A stretch of DNA of 64,000 bases, taken from contig SUZC01000007.1 of assembly GCA_015060165.1 (NCBI GenBank), forward strand, positions 55,943 through 119,942, given 5' to 3'. Positions 1 to 9,095 of the stretch are shown piece after piece. The stretch comes from Rikenellaceae bacterium (GTDB lineage: Bacteria > Bacteroidota > Bacteroidia > Bacteroidales > Rikenellaceae). Made by a program: the position numbers and the translations under genes. The notes beneath the pieces were generated by a model. That model saw nothing but the letters and a program-made list of their open reading frames with translations. It was not told where the DNA came from and ran no database searches. Position 1 is the stretch's first letter, and each line of letters opens with the position of its first letter.

Positions 1-1075
1 TCGATGAGCCGGTAAGGATTGCAACCTTGAGATTCATCCCTTCGGTCTGTCGTGTGATGGTGGCGAAGTGCTGACGGGCCAGAATCTCGGTTGGGGCCAT
101 CATACAAGCCTGAAAACCATTGTCAACAGCCAATAACATCGACATCAGCGCAACCATGGTTTTACCGCTACCAACATCGCCTTGTAACAGACGATTCATC
201 TGAAATCCCGATACGGTGTCTTGGCGAATCTCCTTGATTACTCGCTTCTGAGCATTGGTGAGTTGGAATGGCAGCTTTTGCTCAAAGAAGGTGTTGAATA
301 GTTCTCCCACCTTGGGGAACTGAAATCCGTTGCGTCGTGCCATACGCTCCGAACGACGTGATTGGATTGCAAGCTGCACACCCAGAAATTCGTCGAATTT
401 AAGTCGACGCTCAGCTTCACGTAGTTTGTCGGGTGACTGAGGAAAATGGATGTTGAGCATAGCCTCACGTAGCGGCATCAGCTTGTAGCGACTACTCAAC
501 CATTGAGGTATGCTTTCGGTGATATGCTCCTCAGCTACGCTCCAGGCGTTACACATTATTTTATAGAACCCTTTGGCTCCAAACGTGGCAGAGATTTTTT
601 CGGTCGATGGGTATATGCCTTGCATTCCGCTATTGTATTTACGAGATGCGGCCTTTTCGACCAAATCCAATTCGGGGTGGACCATTGTGATTTCGCCGCG
701 ATAGAAGTTGGGACGTCCGAAGATTAGGTATTCGCGACCTACTTCGACACTTTTTTCAATCCATTTTATACCGTTGAACCACATCAGTTCGATTGAACCT
801 GTTGAGTCGGATACATAGGCTGAGAATCGCTGTTTGCGACCAGTACCTGAGTAGGCAACACCCGTTACGCGGGCCTTAACCTGAACCAGCGATGACTCCA
901 TCTGTGGCCCAATCTCGGCAATGTGATATATCTTTGAGCGGTCGATATAGCGGAATGGGTAGTGGCGCAGTAGGTCGGCAATGGTAAATATGCCCAGCTC
1001 CTTTTCCAGTAGCTTTGCACGTGCCTCGCCTACTCCTGCGATATATTTCACACTATTATCGAGATAATTTGCCAT
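1..1075 (-). CDS. recG: ATP-dependent DNA helicase RecG (N-terminal part, runs off window)
   Basis: Translating the minus strand from ATG at 1075 gives a 358-residue open fragment that leaves the window at base 1. It has the RecG wedge/OB-fold domain first (IAGVGEARAKLL near residue 13, then an OB fold), followed by the start of the SF2 helicase core: Walker A GDVGSGKT and motif Ia MAPTEILARQ near the window edge. RecG remodels stalled replication forks and Holliday junctions. The start is supported by alignment of the N-terminus with other RecG proteins, and it lies only 4 nt after a consensus Bacteroidota promoter, so the mRNA may be leaderless. The rest of the gene lies outside the window. 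Confidence 0.95.
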   Translation of the reverse strand, partial: MANYLDNSVKYIAGVGEARAKLLEKELGIFTIADLLRHYPFRYIDRSKIYHIAEIGPQMESSLVQVKARVTGVAYSGTGRKQRFSAYVSDSTGSIELMWFNGIKWIEKSVEVGREYLIFGRPNFYRGEITMVHPELDLVEKAASRKYNSGMQGIYPSTEKISATFGAKGFYKIMCNAWSVAEEHITESIPQWLSSRYKLMPLREAMLNIHFPQSPDKLREAERRLKFDEFLGVQLAIQSRRSERMARRNGFQFPKVGELFNTFFEQKLPFQLTNAQKRVIKEIRQDTVSGFQMNRLLQGDVGSGKTMVALMSMLLAVDNGFQACMMAPTEILARQHFATITRQTEGMNLKVAILTGSS

Positions 1076-1079
1076 AATA

Positions 1080-1110
1080 CAAAGATAAAAAGAAAACTCC
1101 ATTTGCCAAA
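1080..1110 (-). promoter_or_regulatory. recG promoter, Bacteroidota type
   Basis: Read on the minus strand, TTTG (1110-1107) is followed after 19 bp by TATCTTTG (1087-1080). This is a full match to the TTTG/TAnnTTTG promoter of Bacteroidota. The recG ATG follows after only four bases (TATT). Confidence 0.75.
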
Positions 1111-1232
1111 AAAATAGAGATTCGACAACGACTTTTGGAGCCTTTTTGAGTAAAAAGAACTCATGTCGGACTTTGGAAATTACAAATGTGGGATAAAAGT
1201 GCTCGAAGTATGGAAAATTCGGCGTGAATTTG

Positions 1233-1240
1233 TATCTTTG
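1233..1240 (+). promoter_or_regulatory. probable ispG -7 element
   Basis: TATCTTTG matches TAnnTTTG and lies 44 bp before the ispG ATG. No clear TTTG is seen 19-21 bp upstream, so only the -7 part is supported. Confidence 0.5.
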
Positions 1241-1284
1241 TAGAAACATTTGTCGCAGATGCGGCATTCTAAACTTTTTGAGAT

Positions 1285-2772
1285 ATGAATTTATCGAAAT
1301 ATTCGCGTCGTGAGGCGCACGATGTAAAAATTGGCGATGTAATGATAGGCTCAGGTCATCCGATTGCTGTACAATCGATGACAAATACCCCTACAGCCGA
1401 TACCGAGCTTAGCGTAGCTCAGGTGGAGCGTATTGCCGATGCGGGTGCTGGTATCGTTCGTCTTACGGCACAAGGTCGTAAGGAGGGTGAGAATTTGGAG
1501 AATATTGTCAGTCGTTTGCGTGCCGATGGTTATTCGACAGCAGTTGTTGCTGATATTCATTTTGTGCCTGAGGTGGCTTCGATTGCTGCGCGATATGTCG
1601 ACAAGGTTCGTATCAATCCTGGAAATTATCGTACCTCGAATGGTGAGTTGGAGGCACTTATTGCACAGTGTCGCGAGCGAGGAGTAGCTTTGCGTATTGG
1701 AGTCAATCATGGTTCGCTGGCAAAGCGAATCTTCGATGAGTGGGGCGATACTCCGCAGGGAATGGTGGTGTCGGCGATGGAGTTTTTGAGGGTCTGTCGT
1801 CGTGAGAACTTCGACCAGGTAGTAGTGTCGATGAAGTCAAGCAATACACGCGTTATGGTGCAGGCGTACCGTTTGCTTGTTGAGGCAATGGCTGAGGAGG
1901 GTATGACCTATCCCGTGCATTTGGGTGTTACCGAGGCTGGTAATGGTATCGAAGGCCGTGTGAAGAGTGCTGTGGGTATTGGTGCTTTGCTTTCGGATGG
2001 TATTGGTGATACGATTCGTGTATCACTTACCGAAGCTCCCGAAAATGAGGTGCCTGTTGCGCAGATGTTGGTTGACTATTTCTCATCTCGCGAGGGTGAG
2101 TTTGAAGTTAAGTATCCTGAGGCTTATCATCCGACCGAGTATGTTCGCCGCTCGAATGTCACAACTCCGCTTGTTCACGATGAATTGACTGATGAATTTG
2201 TGGTATTGGAGTCGACGAGTGGTAACCCTTCAGCTGAGTTGCGAGCTGCAATCCTAAATATGAATTCTGCTGCGCCTATTGCTGTTAAGTGCCGTTACGA
2301 GGATTCAGATGCAGAGCAGGTCGCAGTTAAGGCTGCTGCTGATTTGGGAGTTTTGTTTCTTGATGGTTTAGCCGATGCCATATGGGTTGATGCTCCAAAT
2401 ATTTCGGCAAAGGAGGTTCGCGATATTGAGCTTATGATTTTGCAGGCTTCGCGTGTGCGTTTCTCTCATACTGAATATATCGCTTGTCCGAGTTGTGGCC
2501 GTACGCTATACGATATAGAGAAGACTCTGGCCGATATAAAGAGTCGTACCTCTCATTTGAAGAATCTGAAAATCGGAATTATGGGTTGTATTGTGAATGG
2601 CCCGGGCGAGATGGCTGATGCCGATTATGGTTATGTGGGAGCTGCAGCAGGACGCATTACGCTCTATAAGGGTCGTACTGTGGTGGAGAAAAATATCCCG
2701 CAGGAGCAGGCTATCGAGCGATTGATAGAACTAATCAAGGCTGGTGGTGACTGGCAGGAGCCCGAGGAGTAA
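1285..2772 (+). CDS. ispG: 4-hydroxy-3-methylbut-2-enyl diphosphate synthase (IspG/GcpE), short-insert form
   Basis: A 495-residue iron-sulfur enzyme of the MEP isoprenoid pathway that converts methylerythritol cyclodiphosphate to HMBPP. The N-terminal TIM barrel (about 1-265) contains PIAVQSMTNTPT and DIHFVPEVA. The C-terminal 4Fe-4S domain has Cys401 and Cys404 in CPSCGRT, Cys435 in GCIVNGPGE and the catalytic Glu442. Between the two lies an insert of about 125 residues, introduced by LTEAPENEVPVA as in plant-type enzymes. E. coli IspG (372 aa) has no insert and typical Bacteroidota and plant enzymes have about twice this much, so the length is intermediate. Its stop overlaps the recO start (TAATG). 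IspH, the next enzyme in the pathway, is at 49731. Confidence 0.96.
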   Translation: MNLSKYSRREAHDVKIGDVMIGSGHPIAVQSMTNTPTADTELSVAQVERIADAGAGIVRLTAQGRKEGENLENIVSRLRADGYSTAVVADIHFVPEVASIAARYVDKVRINPGNYRTSNGELEALIAQCRERGVALRIGVNHGSLAKRIFDEWGDTPQGMVVSAMEFLRVCRRENFDQVVVSMKSSNTRVMVQAYRLLVEAMAEEGMTYPVHLGVTEAGNGIEGRVKSAVGIGALLSDGIGDTIRVSLTEAPENEVPVAQMLVDYFSSREGEFEVKYPEAYHPTEYVRRSNVTTPLVHDELTDEFVVLESTSGNPSAELRAAILNMNSAAPIAVKCRYEDSDAEQVAVKAAADLGVLFLDGLADAIWVDAPNISAKEVRDIELMILQASRVRFSHTEYIACPSCGRTLYDIEKTLADIKSRTSHLKNLKIGIMGCIVNGPGEMADADYGYVGAAAGRITLYKGRTVVEKNIPQEQAIERLIELIKAGGDWQEPEE

Positions 2773-3515
2773 TGGCCGCAGGCTCAATCAAGAGATATAC
2801 GGCACGAGGAGTCGTGCTTAACACCGTTAAATATGGCGACAAAGGTCTTGTTGTCCAGATGCTTACGTCGTCGCACGGTCGTCAGAGTTTTATGGTGCAG
2901 GGACTCGGATCACGTGGGGGGCGAAGTGGGTCGCGTGCGGCACTTTATCAGCCTCTGTTTGCGCTTGAATTCGAGGGCTTGGAGTCTTCGAAGATGCAGA
3001 TGCACCGTTTTGCAGAGGTACACGCCGGCATCGTGTTGCGCACAATCCCTTTCGATGTAAAAAAATCTACGATAGCACTCTTTATGGCAGAGGTTTTGCA
3101 CCGTCTGGTTAAGGAGAGTGAGCCAAATGAGATGTTGTTTGATTTTGTTTGGGGCTCAATTGAAGCTTTGGATGTAGCCGAAGAGGGTGTAGCCAATTTC
3201 CATCTCTGGTTTTTGTCGAACTTGTGTCGCTTTCTGGGTTTTTCACCTGGTAATGAGTATGTGGCTGATGGTTGGTTTGATATGGCTGAGGGATTGTATA
3301 CTTCCGTAGAGCCACCCAAAAGAATGGCGATGTCACAGCAAAATGCTCTCATTCTCCGCGATATGTTGGAGTGTGATGTGCGGTATTTGGCCGAAGTGGG
3401 CTTGAACCGTGCTCAGAGAGTCGATTTCTTGGATGCGTTGCTGGCTTATTATGCTTATCATCTCGATACGATTAACTCCGTACAGTCGGTGAAGATTTTG
3501 CAGGAGGTTTTTTAA
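2772..3515 (+). CDS. recO: DNA repair protein RecO
   Basis: A 247-residue protein with the RecO OB-fold N-terminus (TARGVVLNTVKYGDKGLVV) and a helical C-terminal domain. RecO loads RecA onto SSB-coated DNA together with RecR in the RecFOR pathway. The length is normal for the family. The CxxC zinc pairs of some RecO proteins are not evident, which is common in Bacteroidota. The ATG overlaps the ispG stop by one base, so the two genes are translationally coupled. Confidence 0.92.
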   Translation: MAAGSIKRYTARGVVLNTVKYGDKGLVVQMLTSSHGRQSFMVQGLGSRGGRSGSRAALYQPLFALEFEGLESSKMQMHRFAEVHAGIVLRTIPFDVKKSTIALFMAEVLHRLVKESEPNEMLFDFVWGSIEALDVAEEGVANFHLWFLSNLCRFLGFSPGNEYVADGWFDMAEGLYTSVEPPKRMAMSQQNALILRDMLECDVRYLAEVGLNRAQRVDFLDALLAYYAYHLDTINSVQSVKILQEVF

Positions 3516-3527
3516 TCGTATTAAGGT

Positions 3528-3989
3528 TTGAAAATTAGATCTATTTTACTTTTCTTGATATTGACACTTGGAGCTGTATCGTCGCTCAGGAGTTTTATGC
3601 AATTTAGAGGCGCTGCTACCAAAGTTGTTTCTGCACAACGTGTTATGGCTCAGAAACCACGCCGTTGGGTTGCGGGCGATACGTTGTGGATGGAGATAGA
3701 TTCTATCCCTACGATGCCCTCGGACGAGGAGTTGGTTATAGAGTCGTTGCTTGTGGTCTATCCAGATTTGGATTTGTCGATTATGCACCCCGAAACATTA
3801 TATCGCTATAAATTACCCGAGCATATAACGATTGATTATCGGTTTCCTTTTTGGAGTGTATATCGTCGCTCGGTGACGTTGTGGGGCATAACATTTTCGG
3901 TGGGGCAGATTAATCCCTATGCTCCATATCCTGCTGCTGCAGCGCAAGATGCTACGGTGTTGTCGTTCCCGTTGCAGCATCCTCGCTAA
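3528..3989 (+). CDS. hypothetical membrane-anchored protein
   Basis: A 153-residue protein of unknown function. Residues 4-20 form one hydrophobic segment (signal anchor or signal peptide), followed by a soluble domain with basic and aromatic residues and an Ala-rich stretch near the end. The best start is TTG at 3528, 12 bp after recO, because only this start keeps the hydrophobic leader; the next ATG (3597) would remove it. TTG starts are rare in this group, so the start is uncertain. It is probably cotranscribed with ispG-recO. No domain was recognised. Confidence 0.65.
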   Translation: MKIRSILLFLILTLGAVSSLRSFMQFRGAATKVVSAQRVMAQKPRRWVAGDTLWMEIDSIPTMPSDEELVIESLLVVYPDLDLSIMHPETLYRYKLPEHITIDYRFPFWSVYRRSVTLWGITFSVGQINPYAPYPAAAAQDATVLSFPLQHPR

Positions 3990-4004
3990 AGCTTATCATT
4001 ACAG

Positions 4005-4907
4005 CTACTCCAGAATTTGCATATGATCCAACATTGTCTCTCGCAGATGAGAGGTGTCAAGGTGTGTATATATCTCGGTTGTGAGAATGTTTTCGTGGCC
4101 AAGAAGATCTTGTACCTGGCGAATATCGGCTCCTCCCTCCAGTAGGTGGGTGGCAAATGAGTGGCGGAAGGTGTGTGGGCTAATTTTCTTTTCGATACCT
4201 GCCATTATCGCAGCCTGCTTGATGAGGGTAAAAATCATTACACGTGTCAACTTTGTTCCTCGATTGTTCAGGAACAGTGTGTCCTCGCTATGGTTATCGG
4301 TGTGGCGACACTCTAAGTAGAGTTGTATGCGGTCGCGGGCAATGCCGCTGATGGGGACCAATCGTTGTTTGTCGCCTTTGCCGGTTACTTTGATATACCC
4401 CTCTCCAAAAAACAGGTCGCTCAGTTTTAAATCGCATAACTCCGATACGCGCAATCCACACGAATATAGTACCTCGATTATGGCTCTGTCGCGTAGTCCT
4501 TTGGCAGTTGTGTGGTCTATAGAGCCGATTATACGGTCTATTTCGTCAATCGAGAGTGTGTCGGGCAGATGGCGACCTGCCTTTGGTGGGAGAATGTGCT
4601 CGGCTGGTGAGGATTCAATCGCATCGCTCAGAAGCAGGAAATTGTAGAAGCTTTTTATGCCACTCAGATTACGTGCTTGCGAGCTCTTTTCGCGGCCACG
4701 TTCGTATAGCCACTCCATGTATCGCTCGATCATTTCACGTTCTACACGCTTAGGCTCAACTTCATAGCGGCGCAGAATGAAATGTGCAAATTCTCTCAAA
4801 TCGCGCATATATGACTCTATAGTGTTATCAGAAAGGTGCTTCTCCAACTTCATATATGTGCGGTATCGGCGCGAAATTTCACTCCATTTTTGACTAATAT
4901 CAGCCAT
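4005..4907 (-). CDS. xerD: site-specific tyrosine recombinase XerD
   Basis: A 300-residue tyrosine recombinase. The N-terminal SAM-like core-binding domain (about 10-100) is followed by the catalytic domain with Arg153 (SCGLRVSEL), Lys177 (TGKGDKQR), His245 and Arg248 (HTFRHS), His271 (LLGHENI) and nucleophile Tyr280. Length and motif spacing fit chromosomal XerC/XerD, which resolve chromosome dimers at dif; XerD is the better guess. The frame is open further upstream, across prmA on the other strand, but ATG at 4907 gives the normal XerD N-terminus and lies just downstream of a minus-strand promoter. It converges on the preceding small gene. Confidence 0.9.
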   Translation of the reverse strand: MADISQKWSEISRRYRTYMKLEKHLSDNTIESYMRDLREFAHFILRRYEVEPKRVEREMIERYMEWLYERGREKSSQARNLSGIKSFYNFLLLSDAIESSPAEHILPPKAGRHLPDTLSIDEIDRIIGSIDHTTAKGLRDRAIIEVLYSCGLRVSELCDLKLSDLFFGEGYIKVTGKGDKQRLVPISGIARDRIQLYLECRHTDNHSEDTLFLNNRGTKLTRVMIFTLIKQAAIMAGIEKKISPHTFRHSFATHLLEGGADIRQVQDLLGHENILTTEIYTHLDTSHLRETMLDHMQILE

Positions 4908-4949
4908 AAATTTGTATCTTTGTATGCTTTGTTTCCCATAGCAAAGGTA
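4889..4949. promoter_or_regulatory. interlocked prmA and xerD promoters
   Basis: On the plus strand TTTG (4889-4892) and TATCTTTG (4915-4922, spacing 22) precede prmA. On the minus strand TACCTTTG (4949-4942) precedes xerD. Predicted start sites near 4929 (+) and 4935 (-) mean the two transcripts start within each other's promoter and overlap slightly at the 5' ends. The xerD -33 element is not clear. Confidence 0.55.
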
Positions 4950-4966
4950 GTAAAATTTTACATAAT

Positions 4967-5800
4967 ATGGAATATATCGAGTTATCTGTAAATATCTCCA
5001 ATCAGGAGCAGGGTGAGATTCTGACTGCTCTGCTTTCAGACTATCCTTTTGAGGCATTCGATGGTGATGAGACGCTGTTGAAGGCGTATGCACAAAAATC
5101 GGAGTACGAACCTTGTAGTGAGCAGGTGGAGCAACTTCTTCGGGAGCAGCAGGTTGGGTTCTCTGTGCAGTCGGTTGTACAACAGAATTGGAATGCAGAG
5201 TGGGAGAGTGAGTGGGAGGCTGTCGATGTCGATGGTCCACGTCCTTTGAGAATCCGTGCAGCACATCATGAGCCTGCCCCGGAGGGTGTCCTGGATGTGG
5301 TTATTGCTCCCAGAATGTCGTTTGGTACGGGACACCATACAACGACTGCTTTGATGGCCCGAACGATAGCTACGATGAATTTGGGTGGATTGTCGGGCCT
5401 TGATATGGGTTGCGGTACGGGCGTATTAGCTATTGTAGCAGTGGGCTGCGGTGCTGAGAGAATGATGGCAGTCGATATTGACGATTGGGCTTGTGATAGT
5501 TGTCGCGATAGCCTGGCTTTAAGTGGTGTAGCCAGTCAGGTCGACGTACGTTGTGGTTCGATTGATGTGGTGAATGGCGAAAAATATGATTTTATATTGG
5601 CCAATATAAATCGAAATATCTTAATCGATATGATGCCATCGTTTGCTAAGTTACTCGGTAAGGGTGGGCAATTGTTGATGAGCGGATTCTTTGTAGAGGA
5701 TGTGGAAATTCTCAACGAGGTTGCCGAGGCAAATGGATTCCATAGAGTGGAGAGTTTGAGTAGTGACGGCTGGGCTGTTTTGAAGTGTCGTAAGATTTAA
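4967..5800 (+). CDS. prmA: ribosomal protein L11 methyltransferase PrmA
   Basis: A 277-residue SAM-dependent methyltransferase that trimethylates lysines and the N-terminus of ribosomal protein L11. The N-terminal substrate-recognition domain is followed by the signature [12 protein letters not shown] motif I ([12 protein letters not shown]) and motif IV ([10 protein letters not shown]), all typical of PrmA. The ATG at 4967 lies about 45 bp after a TATCTTTG element and 60 bp from the divergent xerD start. The next gene follows after 21 bp. Confidence 0.93.
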   Translation: MEYIELSVNISNQEQGEILTALLSDYPFEAFDGDETLLKAYAQKSEYEPCSEQVEQLLREQQVGFSVQSVVQQNWNAEWESEWEAVDVDGPRPLRIRAAHHEPAPEGVLDVVIAPRMSFGTGHHTTTALMARTIATMNLGGLSGLDMGCGTGVLAIVAVGCGAERMMAVDIDDWACDSCRDSLALSGVASQVDVRCGSIDVVNGEKYDFILANINRNILIDMMPSFAKLLGKGGQLLMSGFFVEDVEILNEVAEANGFHRVESLSSDGWAVLKCRKI

Positions 5801-5821
5801 TAGCGTAATAATAAGGGATTT

Positions 5822-6430
5822 ATGATAATATTACCATCGGCATATATGCCTTCAGTAGAGTATGTGGCAAGGCTATTACGTCAGGAGTGTGTGATTGATT
5901 TGGGCGAGAACTACATAAAGCGTTCTCAGCGAAATCGAACATCGATTCTCTCGGCAAATGGTGTTATGGCTCTTACGGTTAATGTAGAGAATGCCAATCG
6001 TATGCGTCAGCCGATGCGTGATGTGAAAATCGATTACTCGAAGCGTTGGCAGCATCAGCATTGGGTGTCGATACTCTCGGCTTATAAGTCGTCGCCATAT
6101 TTCGACCACTATGCTGCCGAGATAGAGCCATTCTATCGTAAGGAGTGGCGTTATTTGGTTGATTACAATTGCGAATATACCGAGAAATTGCTCAAATTGT
6201 TGGGTGTGGCAAGTAGTTCGCTTCCATTGTCAGAGCGATATGTTGTGGCTGCGGCAGATGATTACGATTTACGCCCCAAACAAAAAAATGACTCGACCTT
6301 TGTGGCCGAGCCATATTTTCAAGTCTTTTCCGATAGATTGCCTTTTGCTGCTAACCTCTCAGTTCTTGACCTTCTGATGTGTGAAGGTCCTTCGGCTGTC
6401 GATTCTATTTTAATGCGTTGCCAATTGTAA
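5822..6430 (+). CDS. WbqC-like family protein
   Basis: A 202-residue protein of the WbqC-like family, recognised by the N-terminal PSAYMPSVEYVARLL, the ENYIKRSQRNRT segment and the DYSKRWQHQHW region. WbqC-like proteins occur in sugar and O-antigen clusters and widely in Bacteroidota, but the reaction is not established. The gene follows prmA closely. Its last 26 bp overlap the 3' end of the convergent GH2 gene. Confidence 0.82.
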   Translation: MIILPSAYMPSVEYVARLLRQECVIDLGENYIKRSQRNRTSILSANGVMALTVNVENANRMRQPMRDVKIDYSKRWQHQHWVSILSAYKSSPYFDHYAAEIEPFYRKEWRYLVDYNCEYTEKLLKLLGVASSSLPLSERYVVAAADDYDLRPKQKNDSTFVAEPYFQVFSDRLPFAANLSVLDLLMCEGPSAVDSILMRCQL

Positions 6431-8390
6431 TGTTGTGCTGATCGCGCAACTTGCCTGCTGTAACAACTATCGAACTGCGACCGTGCATTACAACTGGCTC
6501 TGAGATATATTGGCAGGGAGCACTCTTTTTATATTTAATAGTATCCTTGTTCACAATTAATACCGGTTTCTCCTTAGCCGAAGAGTAGAATTTAACCTGC
6601 TGAACAGAGTCCTGACGCATGTTACGACGCTTTTCTGTGATGTATAGCGTTGGTCGTTTCTTATTCCACAGAGCTCGGTAGAGGTAGTATGAGTCCTTCT
6701 CGTCCTTACGGTCGAAACTAACCAATCCTGTGTGAGAAATTCCGTCGGTGTGACGCACAGAACCAAACTCAAACATATTGTTAATCCACGTACCCCAGAA
6801 AAGCGAGTCATTTGCCAAATGACGAGTATAACCCTCGTGGAACTCTGTTTGCCAACGCTCAGGCATCCATCGTGGGTCGACATTGGCAGGTTTCTCCTCG
6901 TCGGTCTGCTGGTCGATAGAACCACCTTCGCCATATGCCACAGCCGAACGGAGATTGCTCCACTGCTTTTGCAAATTCTCGCGCCAATGCTTGATATCGT
7001 CAATTGAACCACGTTCCCATCCTAAATTCTGTTGCCATACAATCAAGTCGGGCACGAAATTGATTTCACCGTCCTGGTTGCTGCAAGCGACAGTTGGTCG
7101 TGAGCTATCGAGCTGTTTGGCGGTATTGTTCAACTCTTTTACGTAGTCTAGTACATTGTCACCACGAAGCCAAATTAGAGAGTATATTCCCCACATCACA
7201 ACCGAGGGGTGGTTGTAATTCTGTATGATAACCTCTTTCAACTGCTGCAATCCATTCTGCTTGAATTTATCGGTCGCATAGTAGAATACATCGCTTAGAT
7301 ACGGTGCGCGTGTAAAAGGAGTATCAATCCAAACAAGCTTGCCCATCTGGTCGCAACAATCGTATAGATATTGCGAGTGGGGTGCTGTAGCTGAACGGAT
7401 TGCATTGGCACCAATATCATTTATGTGGGCCATATCCTCATCGTAGTGGCGAGTGTTGATTGCGCTACCTATTGCTGCGCGATCGTGGTAGAGAGTTACT
7501 CCGTGAACGGGGATTTTTTCTCCGTTGATTTTCAGACTGTTGGGCGTATATTCTATTTTGCGGAATCCTGTTGTGACAGTAACCACATCCTCTTGTCGAG
7601 GGCCGATGCCGATACTTACCGTATAAAGGTTCGGCTCGTCGCAACTCCAGAGCAGAGGCTCATCGATGGTGAATGGTAGTTCGATGGGCTTGCCCTCCTC
7701 GATTTTCGATTTTACATAGCGGGTATGCACAGCATTACCTTCTGGAGAACGTACGACAATCTCCAAATCGCAGGCTTTGTCGAGTGTGGCAGTAACCCAA
7801 ACCAGTGCAGTTGCCGAAACCGATGTGTTTGTGATTTCGTCTTGACGAATCAGTACTCCATCGCTACCAAAATATGTGGGCGATATGGTGGTCTGCTCGG
7901 TTACAATAAGCTCTACTTCGCGATAGATACCTCCATAAAGATTTATTTCCGATGATGTGGGTAGTATATCGTTTTGGTAGGCATTGTTCACAACCACGAG
8001 CAGAGAGTTGTTTTCGCCAAACTTCACATGCTTTGTAATCTCGAATGTAAAGGCTGTCCAACCTCCGCGGTGCTCACCTACGTGGTGACCGTTGATAAAT
8101 ACGTCGGCAACACTCTGTACGCCGTGGAACTTTACAAACAGTCGTTTGCCTTCCCAGTTTGCAGGGATGGCGAGGTTGCGCTGATAGTTGGCTACGGTCT
8201 GCAAATATTTGCCTTGGCCGCCCAATGCATCGAGATTCCATGTGTGGGGTAGAGATATGTTACGTGCGTAGTCACTGCTGGTCTCCAATTTATAGAAGAA
8301 TCTCCAATTGTCGTTGATTGTGTATGTCTCGCGAGCATTTGTCGTGAATCCCCACAAGAGGGTAATGATCAATAATATATATCGTTTCAT
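6405..8390 (-). CDS. secreted glycoside hydrolase family 2 protein, catalytic residues degenerate
   Basis: A 661-residue protein with a Sec signal peptide (about 1-19). Domains in order: GH2 sugar-binding jelly roll (20-165, with NLYGGIYREVEL), immunoglobulin-like domain (about 170-280), TIM barrel (285-600, with WGTWINNMFEFG and GLVSFDRK). The family fold is clear, of the beta-galactosidase type. The acid/base motif, usually WSLGNE after HPSV, reads WGIYSL at 400-405, so the Glu is Leu405. The nucleophile motif, usually SEYGAGGS, reads VAYGEGGS at 484-491, so the Glu is Ala485, with a new Glu488 nearby. It may be a non-catalytic carbohydrate-binding protein. The stop region overlaps the upstream convergent gene by 26 bp. 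Confidence 0.88.
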   Translation of the reverse strand: MKRYILLIITLLWGFTTNARETYTINDNWRFFYKLETSSDYARNISLPHTWNLDALGGQGKYLQTVANYQRNLAIPANWEGKRLFVKFHGVQSVADVFINGHHVGEHRGGWTAFTFEITKHVKFGENNSLLVVVNNAYQNDILPTSSEINLYGGIYREVELIVTEQTTISPTYFGSDGVLIRQDEITNTSVSATALVWVTATLDKACDLEIVVRSPEGNAVHTRYVKSKIEEGKPIELPFTIDEPLLWSCDEPNLYTVSIGIGPRQEDVVTVTTGFRKIEYTPNSLKINGEKIPVHGVTLYHDRAAIGSAINTRHYDEDMAHINDIGANAIRSATAPHSQYLYDCCDQMGKLVWIDTPFTRAPYLSDVFYYATDKFKQNGLQQLKEVIIQNYNHPSVVMWGIYSLIWLRGDNVLDYVKELNNTAKQLDSSRPTVACSNQDGEINFVPDLIVWQQNLGWERGSIDDIKHWRENLQKQWSNLRSAVAYGEGGSIDQQTDEEKPANVDPRWMPERWQTEFHEGYTRHLANDSLFWGTWINNMFEFGSVRHTDGISHTGLVSFDRKDEKDSYYLYRALWNKKRPTLYITEKRRNMRQDSVQQVKFYSSAKEKPVLIVNKDTIKYKKSAPCQYISEPVVMHGRSSIVVTAGKLRDQHNITIGNALK

Positions 8391-8592
8391 AGTAAAAAAT
8401 AATTTTATAATCCTGCGTGCTTTTCATTTTTGACAGGATTAAACAGCTTAAAAATAACCATTTGTCAGTTCGCTGTGCGAATTAACTCTTGGCAAAGATA
8501 CGAATAATCAAAAAAATATGCTAACTTCGTGCGGTATTTCATTTTATATTTAACGAATAGTTTAATTTTTAGGACTTTTTGCTCATTTAGTT

Positions 8593-9087
8593 ATGAACGC
8601 ATTTGATCTTATTGTTTATATATCATTGGCCTGGGCTGTATTTAATGGATGGCGTAAAGGTTTTCTATTGCAGATGCTCTCGCTGGTGGCAATCGTGGCT
8701 GCAATATATTTGGCCGCCGAATATGGTTCACAAGTAGGTTTGATGATAGGTTTGGAAGCCTCGACAGCTTCGATTGTGGGATTTATCGTAATTTTTTTAG
8801 CTGCGTTAGTAGGTGTCACCATATTGGCGCATATGATGCGTGCGGTATTTCGATTTGCTGGCCTGGGTATTGCCGATGTGGTGCTTGGTATCATATTGTC
8901 GGTTGTTAAGGTGGGCTTGATTGTGGCAGTGTTGTTTGCCTGGTTCGATAGTGTAAACAAAGATTACGAGTGGGCCTCGAAAGAGTATGTCGAGGAGTCT
9001 CGTTGGTATGAGCCTATTTCGGGATTGGTGGATAAGGTGACCCCATATTTCGAGCAGTTCAAAGATAAGATTTTGAATAACGATTGA
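8593..9087 (+). CDS. CvpA family membrane protein
   Basis: A 164-residue integral membrane protein with about four hydrophobic segments and the CvpA-like start DLIVYISLAWAVFNGWRKGF. CvpA was named for colicin V production; homologues are linked to envelope and bile-salt tolerance, but the mechanism is unknown. Its stop lies 8 bp before the rsgA ATG, and the cluster continues with trmH and an aminotransferase in the same direction. Confidence 0.85.
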   Translation: MNAFDLIVYISLAWAVFNGWRKGFLLQMLSLVAIVAAIYLAAEYGSQVGLMIGLEASTASIVGFIVIFLAALVGVTILAHMMRAVFRFAGLGIADVVLGIILSVVKVGLIVAVLFAWFDSVNKDYEWASKEYVEESRWYEPISGLVDKVTPYFEQFKDKILNND

Positions 9088-9095
9088 GTGAGATT

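Noticed and set aside
4908..5264. N-terminal extension of xerD across prmA on the other strand
   Set aside because: The frame is open, but the extension overlaps prmA and the promoters and has no family match; ATG 4907 gives the normal XerD N-terminus.
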